From assembly GCA_033809015.1 (NCBI GenBank), contig JAPXMM010000052.1:1-15173 (forward strand): a DNA stretch of 15,173 bases, given 5' to 3'. The position numbers were made by a program, and so were the translations under genes. Shown one piece after another: positions 7,005 to 15,015 of the stretch. Within the stretch, counting starts at the first letter, position 1, and every line of letters begins with the position of its first letter. Source of the DNA: DTU049 sp033809015. Lineage in GTDB: Bacteria; Bacteroidota; Bacteroidia; Bacteroidales; DTU049. Below the pieces are notes generated by a model. That model saw only the letters and a program-made list of their open reading frames with translations. It was not told where the DNA came from and searched no databases.

Positions 7005-8649
7005 ATTGTTTTTATTAATTATTACTATTTTTTTTGCTAGCACAATGTATGCACAGATCTATTATCGAGTAGATTTCACTAATAAATATAATACTAATTT
7101 CTCGATAGACTATCCAGAGGAATATCTCTCTCCAAGAGCTATAGATAGACGAACTAAATTTAATATCCAAATTGATAGTACAGACTTACCAGTAAATAGT
7201 TGGTATTTAGATAGTTTGAGAAACCTTGGTTGTGAGATAGTTCATTCATCTAAATGGTTTAATTCTGCTGTTATCAAAATAAATGATAGCAATCTTGTTA
7301 ATACCATTACGCAATTATCTTGCGTACGTAATGTACAACTTGTTAAACCAATTATTAACAAAGATGCAAATAATGATAAAAAAACATCCACACAATATAT
7401 CGATTATGTAAATATTAAAAATAAAAAAATAAAAATTCCTAATACTATCTATGGCTTCTCAACTAATCAAAATCAAATGATTGGGATACATATATTGCAT
7501 CAATTCGGATATAGAGGAGATGGGATAGTGATAGCAGTTATGGATGCTGGTTTTTCTGGTGTTGATCATATACCATTTTTTGATAGTTTGAGATTACAAA
7601 ATAGATTATTAGGAACAAGAGATTTTGTATATCCTGATAATAATGTATATAACAAAAGTACACATGGCACATCAGTATTAGCTTTAATGGCAAGTAATAT
7701 TCCTAATATCTTGGTGGGTAGTGCTCCTAGAGCATCTTATTGGCTTATTAGAACTGAAAATCCTGCAACAGAATACATCATTGAAGAAGAAAATTGGATA
7801 GTAGGAGCAGAGTTTGCAGATAGCGTAGGAGCCGATATTATAAATTCTTCGCTTGGTTATACTAGATTTAATCTGTCTTCTCAAGATCATAGCTATTCAG
7901 ACCTAGATGGCAAAACTGCAAGGGCAAGCAAAGGAGCTACTATGGCAGCAAAAAAGGGAATTATAGTTTGCAACAGTGCCGGCAACAATGGTAATTTAGA
8001 TTGGCATTATATAGGAGTACCTGCAGATGCAGACAGCATCATCACGGTAGGTGGTGTGGACTCATTAGGTGTTATTGCTACATTCTCATCAAGAGGACCT
8101 ACATCTGATGGACGTATAAAACCAACTATTTGTGCTCAAGGGGTTCAAGTATATACAGGTACACAAGATAGTAGCATTATAATGGGCAATGGTACTTCTT
8201 TTAGCTCTCCTATTATTGCTGGTGCTACAGCTTGTCTATTACAAAAACACCCTAATGTAGATCCTATAAATATCATTCAAGCAATAGTAAAAAGTGGAAA
8301 TAAATATCTGACACCAGATAATAACTATGGTTATGGCATTCCAAATTTCGCTGTTGCTGATATTTTCGCAAATGATACATCAATATCTACACCTGCATGG
8401 CTGGATAATTCTCCGTTTATTTATCCTAATCCCTTCACATCTTCATTGAATATTATTTATAAATCTAATAAAAAAGATATCATTAATTTAGCTTTATATT
8501 CTATCGATGGGAAACAAATATTCAGTAATGTTTATAAATTGTATCCAGGGAATAATTATATCGTATTAGATCAATTAGATTCATTAGCTGCAGGTACATA
8601 TCTGTTGTCTATTGGAGCACATAACCCAACAAAGCTTATTAAAAATTAG
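6991..8649 (+). CDS. S8 subtilisin-like protease with type IX secretion sorting domain
   Basis: A 552-residue secreted serine protease, counting from the ATG at 6991. A signal peptide (about 1-22, ending MYAQ) is followed by an N-terminal region with the SPRAIDRR and DLPVNSWYLDSL elements I recall from Bacteroidota S8 peptidases. The catalytic triad is visible: Asp185 in AVMDAGF, His225 in THGTSVLALMA and Ser403 in GNGTSFSSPIIAGA, plus the oxyanion Asn332 in NSAGNNG. The last 75 or so residues form a type A type IX sorting domain, starting FIYPNPFTSSLNI and continuing with LYSIDGKQIF, LDQLDSLAAGTYLL and a lysine-rich end. That domain sends the protein through the outer membrane for release or surface attachment and is then cleaved. 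An alternative TTG at 6985 adds two residues. It is the last gene of the overlapping operon and overlaps the convergent small gene by 4 bases. Confidence 0.93.
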   Translation: MVKNKLFLLIITIFFASTMYAQIYYRVDFTNKYNTNFSIDYPEEYLSPRAIDRRTKFNIQIDSTDLPVNSWYLDSLRNLGCEIVHSSKWFNSAVIKINDSNLVNTITQLSCVRNVQLVKPIINKDANNDKKTSTQYIDYVNIKNKKIKIPNTIYGFSTNQNQMIGIHILHQFGYRGDGIVIAVMDAGFSGVDHIPFFDSLRLQNRLLGTRDFVYPDNNVYNKSTHGTSVLALMASNIPNILVGSAPRASYWLIRTENPATEYIIEEENWIVGAEFADSVGADIINSSLGYTRFNLSSQDHSYSDLDGKTARASKGATMAAKKGIIVCNSAGNNGNLDWHYIGVPADADSIITVGGVDSLGVIATFSSRGPTSDGRIKPTICAQGVQVYTGTQDSSIIMGNGTSFSSPIIAGATACLLQKHPNVDPINIIQAIVKSGNKYLTPDNNYGYGIPNFAVADIFANDTSISTPAWLDNSPFIYPNPFTSSLNIIYKSNKKDIINLALYSIDGKQIFSNVYKLYPGNNYIVLDQLDSLAAGTYLLSIGAHNPTKLIKN

Positions 8650-8984
8650 AATTTTATTATAAAGAATAAAGTTTCTAATATGAAAATAGTGTATGCATAT
8701 AAAGTATATTTCCCCTTTTTCAATATCAGCAGTATTAATATTAGGATACACAAAACACAGTTAGCTAAATGATAAAAAATAAAAGTAAATGGATTTGTAT
8801 ATTTCCAACCACCATTATCTATCATAGCTACACTACCTAACATATAATCCGAGTGATTATATAAATATGAAATAATTTCTGAGACAGAAACAATCAAAAA
8901 TAAAATTGAAAAAATTATTACAATAATTTTATAAGTTTTATTGATATTATGATATAGTTTATTATTAAACTCCAATTTCACCAT
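8646..8984 (-). CDS. Small three-helix membrane protein, unknown function
   Basis: A 112-residue protein with three hydrophobic segments long enough to span a membrane (about 18-41, 66-88 and 92-110), joined by a loop containing NGGWKYTNP (57-65), which has the only strongly polar or aromatic pattern. I recognise no family. That it is a real gene is supported by a good promoter-like TATCTTTGT just upstream on the same strand and by the fact that it fills its space neatly. Its stop overlaps the protease stop by 4 bases in convergent orientation. Bacteroidota genomes carry many such small unnamed membrane proteins, and no function can be inferred. Confidence 0.6.
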   Translation of the reverse strand: MVKLEFNNKLYHNINKTYKIIVIIFSILFLIVSVSEIISYLYNHSDYMLGSVAMIDNGGWKYTNPFTFIFYHLANCVLCILILILLILKKGKYTLYAYTIFILETLFFIIKF

Positions 8985-8999
8985 AAAATTATTAAAAAA

Positions 9000-9008
9000 A
9001 CAAAGATA
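9000..9008 (-). promoter_or_regulatory. Probable promoter -7 element (TATCTTTGT) of the small membrane gene
   Basis: On the minus strand this fits TAnnTTTG, with its downstream edge 15 bases before the ATG at 8984. It supports that gene being expressed separately from the convergent operon. Confidence 0.45.
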
Positions 9009-9107
9009 TTATTTTTTAACCAATATAAATTATTTCTTTAAATTAATATAGCTTTTTAAATTGTTATAATATATCATATAATTTTTATTTTCATAAATTG
9101 TAATATT

Positions 9108-9395
9108 ATGAATTTCATTACACTTTTCAGATGCTATTTTCAAGATTCAAATATAAATGTTTTTATAATAGAAAAGCAGAAGTTCAATAAGCAAATTGAC
9201 CTTAAGGTGTGGATGAGTAGATTTCACGGAGTAGCTACGAAGTACTTGCAGAGCTACTTGATGTGGTTTGTGATAATGAATAAATATTTAAAAGAGCTGA
9301 TAGATCAAGACATTGGCAGACTACTGAACTTGTCATCGCACGATAGGTGGACGTGGGACAAGTATAGAGAGATAATAAGTCAAAGATATGATTAA
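9108..9395 (+). pseudogene. IS1595/ISXO2-like transposase, truncated C-terminal remnant (copy 2)
   Basis: From about position 9210 the product reads WMSRFHGVATKYLQSYLMWF and then the tail IGRLLNLSSHDRW, matching copy 1 at the left edge (41 of 56 residues by hand count) and, more weakly, copy 3 at the right edge. The first 34 residues, from the ATG at 9108, bear little similarity to copy 1. Nothing upstream between 8985 and 9107 resembles the zinc ribbon or DDE catalytic region of an IS1595 transposase, so this is a 5'-truncated, inactive fragment. No terminal inverted repeats or target duplications could be identified by eye. The conserved part is richer in G+C than its surroundings. A domesticated small protein is possible, but no promoter match or neighbour supports that. 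Confidence 0.7.
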
Positions 9396-9627
9396 GCTAC
9401 TTTTAAGCATAACAATAATTCATGCTTTTCCCTTTCATCACCATCACTTAAATAGTTTATCAATCCCTTCTCTTATTGCTATATTTTTCTTTCAAATTTT
9501 CTTTACCAAAATGAATAATATTAAGAGTACTCTTATGAATAGGAATAATTTATGATTAATCTAACAAAAGCTTATAGTAAAAATTTTTTGTCTAGTAAAG
9601 TGCTATGATAATGTATAAAATAAAAAA

Positions 9628-10530
9628 TTATTGTGTGAGATGGTGAAAAACATCTTCTACATTTAGTTTATCAATCTTTAATTCTAGTATTTTTAAATTG
9701 TTTTTTATAGCTTTTTCAAAAATTTGTTCATTCACTTTTGCATCATTCTCTGCTAATATTTCATAGGAGTTATTTGGTAAGGCCTGATAAGATATGATAC
9801 CAATAAGAGAATTAAAAAAGCTAGTTTCTGGTCTTTTATCAAATCTGACTTCTATTTTTATTTGATTAGCTTGATAAATGCCTATGTCTTTAGTAGGAGA
9901 ATCCGCTACTATTTTACCTTTATTTAGTATAATAACTCTATCACAAAGATATTCTACTTCCTGCATTATATGAGTAGACAGCAACACAGTTTTTTTCTTC
10001 CCTAGTGTTTTTATCAAATCTCTTATTTCTATTATTTGATTAGGATCTAGTCCAGAAGTGGGTTCATCGAGAATGAGGATAGGGGGATCGTGCAGCATTA
10101 CTTTAGCTAAGCCTACGCGTTGTCTATAACCTTTTGATAATTGATTTATTTTTTTGTTAATTTCATTTTGCAATCCTACCATCTCTATGATCTCATCAAT
10201 ACTTTGTTTTTTATTACTAATTTTATATATATTTGCCACAAAATTCAAGAATTCTTTAATATACATTGAAAGGTACAGAGGATTGTGTTCAGGAAGGTAG
10301 CCTATATTTTTCTGAATTTTTTTAATATCATTATTAATATCTATGCCCATCAATTCTGCTCTACCTTCTGTAGGTGGCATATAACCTGTTAGAATTCTAA
10401 GAAGGGTAGTTTTACCAGCTCCATTAGGTCCTAGAATACCAACAATGGTATAATCTTTAATCTCAAAAGATACTTTGTCTAGTGCTTTTTGTTTACCATA
10501 AAGCTTTGTAATATCTTGTGTAATTATCAT
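9628..10530 (-). CDS. gldA: Gliding motility-type ABC transporter ATP-binding protein GldA
   Basis: An ABC ATPase of 300 residues. Walker A is GPNGAGKT (34-41), the signature LSKGYRQR (131-138), Walker B ILILDEPTSGLDP (151-163), and the switch histidine is His187 in STHIMQE. The Q-loop region reads IGYLPEHNPLY, with Glu where many ABC proteins have Gln, and the signature is LSKGY rather than LSGGQ. Both features, together with the length, match GldA of Flavobacterium as I remember it. GldA is described as pairing with the membrane protein GldF and with GldG in an inner-membrane transporter linked to gliding. gldF and gldG are not in this window, which is common because gldA often stands apart. 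The type IX protease upstream fits the same lifestyle. GldA-like ATPases also occur in non-gliding relatives, so gliding itself is not proven. Confidence 0.85.
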   Translation of the reverse strand: MIITQDITKLYGKQKALDKVSFEIKDYTIVGILGPNGAGKTTLLRILTGYMPPTEGRAELMGIDINNDIKKIQKNIGYLPEHNPLYLSMYIKEFLNFVANIYKISNKKQSIDEIIEMVGLQNEINKKINQLSKGYRQRVGLAKVMLHDPPILILDEPTSGLDPNQIIEIRDLIKTLGKKKTVLLSTHIMQEVEYLCDRVIILNKGKIVADSPTKDIGIYQANQIKIEVRFDKRPETSFFNSLIGIISYQALPNNSYEILAENDAKVNEQIFEKAIKNNLKILELKIDKLNVEDVFHHLTQ

Positions 10531-10555
10531 ATTTTTATTACAATTATTTATAATT

Positions 10556-10564
10556 GCAAAATTA
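10556..10564 (-). promoter_or_regulatory. Probable promoter -7 element (TAATTTTGC) of gldA
   Basis: On the minus strand an exact fit to TAnnTTTGC, 25 bases upstream of the gldA ATG at 10530. It shares the 100-base divergent gap with the tRNA-Cys promoter on the other strand. Confidence 0.5.
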
Positions 10565-10611
10565 AGAATATTTCTACTAAGATTAAATTAATTCATTTAA
10601 AAAATTATTTT

Positions 10612-10620
10612 TATCTTTGC
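10612..10620 (+). promoter_or_regulatory. Probable promoter -7 element (TATCTTTGC) of tRNA-Cys
   Basis: Exact fit to TAnnTTTGC ending 10 bases before the first base of the tRNA, the spacing expected for transcription to start just ahead of the mature 5' end. Confidence 0.55.
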
Positions 10621-10630
10621 AAAAATAATT

Positions 10631-10701
10631 GGTCTCATGGCCGAGTGGCTAGGCAACGGTCTGCAAAACCGTCTACAGCGGTTCGAATCCGCTTGAGACC
10701 T
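10631..10701 (+). tRNA. tRNA-Cys (anticodon GCA)
   Basis: A complete 71-base cloverleaf. The 7-base acceptor stem pairs GGTCTCA (10631-10637) with TGAGACC (10694-10700). The anticodon stem ACGGT/ACCGT encloses the loop CTGCAAA, with anticodon GCA at 10663-10665. The T arm AGCGG-TTCGAAT-CCGCT is canonical and the D stem is short (GCC/GGC). The unpaired discriminator base is T (U73), a known identity element for cysteine. CCA is not encoded, so it must be added enzymatically. The T run at 10701-10706 may help end transcription. It lies between gldA and hisS, with its own promoter. Confidence 0.97.
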
Positions 10702-10763
10702 TTTTTATTGTATCTCTTTGTTTTGTTATTATTTTATTCCTTTTAAAAATTTAAAAATTTTTT

Positions 10764-10772
10764 TAACTTTGC
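10764..10772 (+). promoter_or_regulatory. Probable promoter -7 element (TAACTTTGC) of hisS, almost on the start codon
   Basis: Exact fit to TAnnTTTGC, ending only 7 bases before the hisS ATG at 10780. With the usual distance to the transcription start, the mRNA would have almost no leader. Confidence 0.55.
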
Positions 10773-10779
10773 ATAAAAA

Positions 10780-12159
10780 ATGTCCTTTATAAAACCATCT
10801 ATTCCTAGTGGGACAAGAGATTTTAACCCCGATCAGGCTAAAAAACGTAATTTTATTTTTGATACACTAAAAAAAATCTTTGAATTACATAATTTTTTAC
10901 CAATAGAAACACCAGCAATGGAAAACTTAACTACCTTGCTAGGCAAATATGGTGATGAGGGTGATAAGCTTATTTATAAAATTATAAATTCAGGTGATTT
11001 TCTAAAAGATTTACCTGATGAGATATGGCACATCAAAGATACTAAAAAATGGATAGAGTATCTATGTGATAAAGGACTTAGGTATGATCTTACTGTTCCT
11101 TTAGCTAGATATGTGGTAATGCATAGAAATGAAATTGATTTTCCTTTTAAAAGATACCAAATTCAACCAGTATGGCGAGCAGATAGACCTCAAAAAGGTA
11201 GATATCGTGAATTCTATCAATGTGATGTAGATATTATCGGGACTGACTCTCTAATTGCTGAAATAGAACTAATATCCCTTGTAGATGAAGCTTTCACGGA
11301 ACTGCAAATAAATACTATTACAAAAATAAATAATAGAAAAATATTGCAAGGTATAGCAAATTGGCTAAACTTAAATGATAGTGAATTTACCAATTTTACT
11401 ACTATTTTAGATAAATTAGACAAAATAGGATTAGATGGCGTTTTAGAATTATTTAAAAATGATGCTTGGGATGATGAAAAAATTTCAAAATTTCAAAATT
11501 TAATAAATTTTAGCTCAAGTAATAATGATTGGATAGAAATAATTAATTATTTAGATTCAATATTTATAAATAATGACATAGGCAAGGCTGGTCTTAATGA
11601 ATTAAAATTCATATTTGATAATTTAAGTTTTTTAGAATTACAAAATAAGCAAATTTTAGATATTACACTCGCTAGAGGGTTAAATTATTATACAGGAACT
11701 ATCTTTGAAGTTGTTTGCGATGAAGTATCACTCGGTAGTTTATGTGGTGGTGGTAGATATGATAATCTAACAGCTCTTTTTGGTTTAGATAATATGTCTG
11801 GTGTAGGTATATCCTTTGGTGCTGAACGTATTTATGATATTATGGCAAAATCAAATAAATTCCCAGAAAATATTATTAATGATAATAAAATATTGGTAAT
11901 AAATTTTGGTGAGGAATATTTTAGTTATTGTCTATCTATATTATCCAATCTGAGAAAGGCTAATTTGAAAGCAGATATTTATCCTGATGATGCAAAACTT
12001 AAAAAACAATTTAATTATGCTGATGCATTAAATTACAAATATGTGATTATCGTAGGTGAGGATGAGAAAGCCAATGATGAGGTATCTATAAAAAATATGA
12101 TTAGTGGAGAACAAGTTAAAATTTCAAAAAATAATATAATTTCGTATTTAAAAAATTAA
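10780..12159 (+). CDS. hisS: Histidine-tRNA ligase
   Basis: Charges tRNA-His with histidine, using ATP, in the cytoplasm. It is a class II synthetase. The N-terminus GTRDFNPDQAKKR (11-23) and the LRYDLTVPLARY block (100-111) are typical. Motif 2 lies in QIQPVWRADRPQKGRYREF (127-145), with the ATP-binding arginines. The histidine-binding HisA-type element is LARGLNYYTGTIFEV (298-311), with Asn where Asp is frequent (GLDYYTG). Motif 3 is GVGISFGAERIYD (341-353), and LCGGGRYDNL (321-330) precedes it. The C-terminal anticodon-binding domain is about 370-459. The 459-residue length is ordinary, and the longer insert around residues 70-95 resembles forms seen in Bacteroidota. It begins an operon with the phosphofructokinase gene, 5 bases apart. 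Confidence 0.96.
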   Translation: MSFIKPSIPSGTRDFNPDQAKKRNFIFDTLKKIFELHNFLPIETPAMENLTTLLGKYGDEGDKLIYKIINSGDFLKDLPDEIWHIKDTKKWIEYLCDKGLRYDLTVPLARYVVMHRNEIDFPFKRYQIQPVWRADRPQKGRYREFYQCDVDIIGTDSLIAEIELISLVDEAFTELQINTITKINNRKILQGIANWLNLNDSEFTNFTTILDKLDKIGLDGVLELFKNDAWDDEKISKFQNLINFSSSNNDWIEIINYLDSIFINNDIGKAGLNELKFIFDNLSFLELQNKQILDITLARGLNYYTGTIFEVVCDEVSLGSLCGGGRYDNLTALFGLDNMSGVGISFGAERIYDIMAKSNKFPENIINDNKILVINFGEEYFSYCLSILSNLRKANLKADIYPDDAKLKKQFNYADALNYKYVIIVGEDEKANDEVSIKNMISGEQVKISKNNIISYLKN

Positions 12160-12164
12160 GATTT

Positions 12165-13391
12165 ATGGAAAAAAGATTTTTAGAAGGTAAAACAGTAGGT
12201 ATATTGACAGGTGGTGGAGATACCCCAGCTGTCAATTCTTCAATTGAGCAAATCAGGAATCACGTATCTATACTAGGAGCCAAGGTATATGGCATTAGAA
12301 AAGGATGGAAGGGATTATTAGGCGAAGGAGATATTGTAAATTTGACTAATCAGCCTTTTGATGGCAAATGTGGTGGTACTGCGTTGAAATCTAGTCGGAC
12401 AAATCCTTTCCCTTCTAAAAAAAATCCAGAAAGTCGTGTAAATCAGGTACTAACAAATCTTGATCGCTATGGCATAGATATTTTAGTAACTATTGGTGGT
12501 GATGATACTAATGGTGCGGCTAAAAAATTATGGGAGCAAGAGAAAATTTCTGTTATTGGTTTTCCTAAAACTATTGATAATGATTTACGCACTACAACTA
12601 TTCATGGATATAAAGGTAAAGACATAGAAGTGTGTCTTTGCCCAGGCTTCCCTTCTGCAGCTAATTCTGTCGTAGAGTATACTCAAAAAATTCGTACTAC
12701 TGCATCTTCTCATAGCAGAGTCATGGTACTAGAAGTTATGGGACGCCATGCTGGATGGCTCACTGGCGCATCATCTTATGGTTTTGCAGATATTGCTTTA
12801 ATTCCCGAGTTCAAAATAGATAAGGATAGAAAAGAAAAATTTTTTGAAAAAGTAAAAGAAAAATATCAAGAAAATAATTATTTGATTATAGCTGTATCAG
12901 AAGGTACTCGTTGGTATAATGATCAAACTGGCCAAGTCGAGGAAGTATATGCTAGCACTGAAACTGATGAATATGGTCATCCACGTTTAGGTGGCATTAG
13001 TGGTGTCATTGCTAATGAAATTTCTCAAAAACTAAAAATTGATGCTAGAGCACAAATAATTGGTTATTACGCTCGCAGTGGTAAATGTTTTGACTATGAT
13101 AGAAAACTTACAGTAGCATTAGCAGATAAGGTTTTAGACCTTTTACTCAGAGAAGATTATGGCAAAATGCCAGTACTTAAAAGGATAGATAGTTTACCTT
13201 ATATCGAAGAGTATAATACTACAGCTATCGATATGGGTAATATAGGTAATTTACCTTTACCTTTAGATTATTATAATCCTAATGAATTTCAAATTTCTGA
13301 ACCTTACTATGACTTTCTATATCATATACTCGGCCCTATCGAAAAATATGAGTTTAAATATAAATATCCTAAAGTTTACCCTATTAAATAA
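12165..13391 (+). CDS. 6-phosphofructokinase, predicted pyrophosphate-dependent
   Basis: Phosphorylates fructose 6-phosphate to fructose 1,6-bisphosphate. The glycine-rich start TGGGDTPAVN (15-24), GGDDT (111-115), the active-site PKTIDNDL (134-141) and MGRHAGW (192-198) define the PFK family. Two residues predict the phosphate donor: Asp114 (GGDD where ATP enzymes have GGDG) and Lys135 (PKTIDND where ATP enzymes have PGTIDND). Both are the pyrophosphate-type states, so the enzyme likely uses PPi (EC 2.7.1.90) and can run reversibly between glycolysis and gluconeogenesis. The 408-residue length fits the single-subunit PPi-PFK groups. It lies 5 bases after hisS and is surely co-transcribed. 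Aminoacylation by HisS yields PPi, which this enzyme could consume, though that link is only suggestive. Donor choice is predicted, not shown. Confidence 0.9.
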   Translation: MEKRFLEGKTVGILTGGGDTPAVNSSIEQIRNHVSILGAKVYGIRKGWKGLLGEGDIVNLTNQPFDGKCGGTALKSSRTNPFPSKKNPESRVNQVLTNLDRYGIDILVTIGGDDTNGAAKKLWEQEKISVIGFPKTIDNDLRTTTIHGYKGKDIEVCLCPGFPSAANSVVEYTQKIRTTASSHSRVMVLEVMGRHAGWLTGASSYGFADIALIPEFKIDKDRKEKFFEKVKEKYQENNYLIIAVSEGTRWYNDQTGQVEEVYASTETDEYGHPRLGGISGVIANEISQKLKIDARAQIIGYYARSGKCFDYDRKLTVALADKVLDLLLREDYGKMPVLKRIDSLPYIEEYNTTAIDMGNIGNLPLPLDYYNPNEFQISEPYYDFLYHILGPIEKYEFKYKYPKVYPIK

Positions 13392-13764
13392 ATAAAATTT
13401 AGATTTTTCTCGTTTTAAATTGTGTAAATATTTAATAATTTTGAAATATGCTTTTAAATAATGATTGGGATGTATTTTTTTACATTACAAGAATAACTCC
13501 ATAATAATTTTTTTAGCTTTAGCAGAATCTTATTATGAAATGTGCTGATATAAAAAAGCATGAGTATTTTTTTTACATGGTAAAAAGTAGTTTAATAAAG
13601 TTTAATGAAATTTAAACATTTTGTTTTAACTGCTTAAACTCATCAACATTATAAAATATCTTTATGAAACATAATGATTTCTTATAAATTCACTGCACTA
13701 AAATTTATTATTAATTAAACTTATAACTCAATCAAATAAGAATTGTCGTTTTATAATGATATAT
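13392..13764. other. 373-base intergenic stretch with no clear gene
   Basis: Very AT-rich and lying between the convergent PFK and OmpA-family genes. The longest plausible item is a TAATTTTG promoter-like match (13436-13443, plus strand) followed by an 18-residue reading frame from the ATG at 13448 to the TAA ending at 13504 (MLLNNDWDVF...). I see no stem-loop terminator, tRNA, inverted-repeat ends or transposase remnant. It is long for this otherwise compact window, so a small RNA or decayed gene is possible but unsupported. Confidence 0.5.
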
Positions 13765-14766
13765 TTAATCAGTACTTAGGATTTTAAAAAGTTCGTCCAT
13801 ATTTGGAGTAAGGATAATCTCTGTACGTCTATTTTTTTGTCTAGCCTCAGCTGTTTTTGCAGGATCTACAGGTGCATATTCTCCTCTGCCAGCAGCAGTT
13901 ATTCTAGCAGGATCTATCTTAGCTTTTTGTAATAATATTTTTACTACAGCCGTGGCTCTCATTACACTGAGGTCCCAATTATCTTTTATTTCACCACGTC
14001 CTCTATATGGCACGTCATCAGTATGTCCTTCTACTAAAATACTAATATCAGGATTTGCTTCTAAAACTTTTGCTAATTGCGAAAGTGCTTCCTCACCTCT
14101 TTTATCTACTGCCCAGCTACCAGATGGAAACATTAAGCTCTCTTCCAGAGAGACGTATATTCTATCATTTTTCATTACTACATTTAATCCTTTATTTTCG
14201 AAATTAAACAAAGCTGATGATATTTTATTTTTTAAATCTTTTAGTGTGCTATCTCTACGTGCTAACATGTTTTCTAGTTCAATAATACGTTTTTCTTTTT
14301 CTCCTAGTTCTTGTTCTAAATTATCCAAAGTTTGTTTTTTACTATTTAGCTCTTGTTCTAATTTTAATAATTGTGCTTCTTTGGCTTCTAATTGTTCTTT
14401 AGTCATCGAAAGCTCATAGCTAATTTTTTGAGTTTCGTTCACATTTGTTTGCAATAATTCTTTATTTTTCTTATCTAATATTTCATAAAGTTGCAAAAGT
14501 TTATCATATTCTGCAGTTAGTTTCCTATATGCTATTCCAGAGTTTAATGTATCAAGTTTTAAATATTTAATTTCTTTTTCTAATTCAGTTATTCTAGCCT
14601 CAAGTTCTTTATTTTTATTTTCTATAGTTGAATAACTTTGTTGAAGTTGTTGTAAATCTGACTCTAAGCTCTGTCTTTTAGCTTTTTCATCTTCGTATTG
14701 TCTAGATGGTACACAGCTCAAAGTGATAATACTCAAAACTATTATAATTAAAAAATTCCTTTTCAT
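13765..14766 (-). CDS. OmpA-family lipoprotein with coiled coil (peptidoglycan-binding)
   Basis: A 333-residue envelope protein. Residues 1-17 form a lipoprotein signal ending TLSC, with Cys18 as the lipid anchor. Residues about 23-180 are a long charged coiled coil with heptad-like Leu/Glu/Lys patterns (for example ENKNKELEARITELEKEI). Residues about 195-320 are an OmpA-like domain. Its landmarks are VEGHTDDVPY (245-254), DNWDLSVMRA (262-271), whose Asp265 and Arg270 match the usual diaminopimelate-binding pair, AAGRGEYAPV (291-300) and RQKNRRTEI (309-317). It probably anchors the outer membrane to peptidoglycan through the extended coil, as MotB/OmpA-like proteins do. No beta-barrel is present. 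Proteins with this layout are common in Bacteroidota, but the specific partner is unknown. A promoter-like TAACTTTGT lies just upstream and the gene is monocistronic. Confidence 0.92.
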   Translation of the reverse strand: MKRNFLIIIVLSIITLSCVPSRQYEDEKAKRQSLESDLQQLQQSYSTIENKNKELEARITELEKEIKYLKLDTLNSGIAYRKLTAEYDKLLQLYEILDKKNKELLQTNVNETQKISYELSMTKEQLEAKEAQLLKLEQELNSKKQTLDNLEQELGEKEKRIIELENMLARRDSTLKDLKNKISSALFNFENKGLNVVMKNDRIYVSLEESLMFPSGSWAVDKRGEEALSQLAKVLEANPDISILVEGHTDDVPYRGRGEIKDNWDLSVMRATAVVKILLQKAKIDPARITAAGRGEYAPVDPAKTAEARQKNRRTEIILTPNMDELFKILSTD

Positions 14767-14779
14767 ATTTTAATTTTTT

Positions 14780-14788
14780 ACAAAGTTA
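14780..14788 (-). promoter_or_regulatory. Probable promoter -7 element (TAACTTTGT) of the OmpA-family gene
   Basis: On the minus strand this fits TAnnTTTG, 13 bases upstream of the ATG at 14766. It is nearly the same as the hisS element, but no TTTG-type -33 element is seen at the usual distance. Confidence 0.5.
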
Positions 14789-15015
14789 AATTAAAAATAT
14801 AAAATGTTTAAGCATTATTTAAAAAAATAGTTTACATAATAATATCCAAAAAAGTTCATTAATTTATAGTTATAAATTTAAATATTGAAATAAATACTTA
14901 GTGATTGCATCAATATTAGAAGAAGTATAATTAGCTAAAATTTTTTAAAATAGTGACAATTTTAAAAAAACTTGATAGAAGATGGAAAAGGTGAAGGGGA
15001 TGGATTACATGATAT

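Noticed and set aside
9388..9555. 55-residue plus-strand frame (MIKLLLSITIIHAFPFHHHH...) overlapping the end of transposase copy 2
   Set aside because: Hydrophobic start and four histidines are eye-catching, but there is no promoter match, it overlaps a remnant and I know no homologue; likely chance.
10489..10746. 85-codon plus-strand frame
   Set aside because: It runs through the tRNA-Cys gene and the start of gldA, so it cannot be a real gene.
13952..14419. 155-codon plus-strand frame
   Set aside because: Antisense to the OmpA domain and coiled coil, which are strongly supported; Ser/Phe-rich as expected for a shadow of a Glu/Lys-rich coil.
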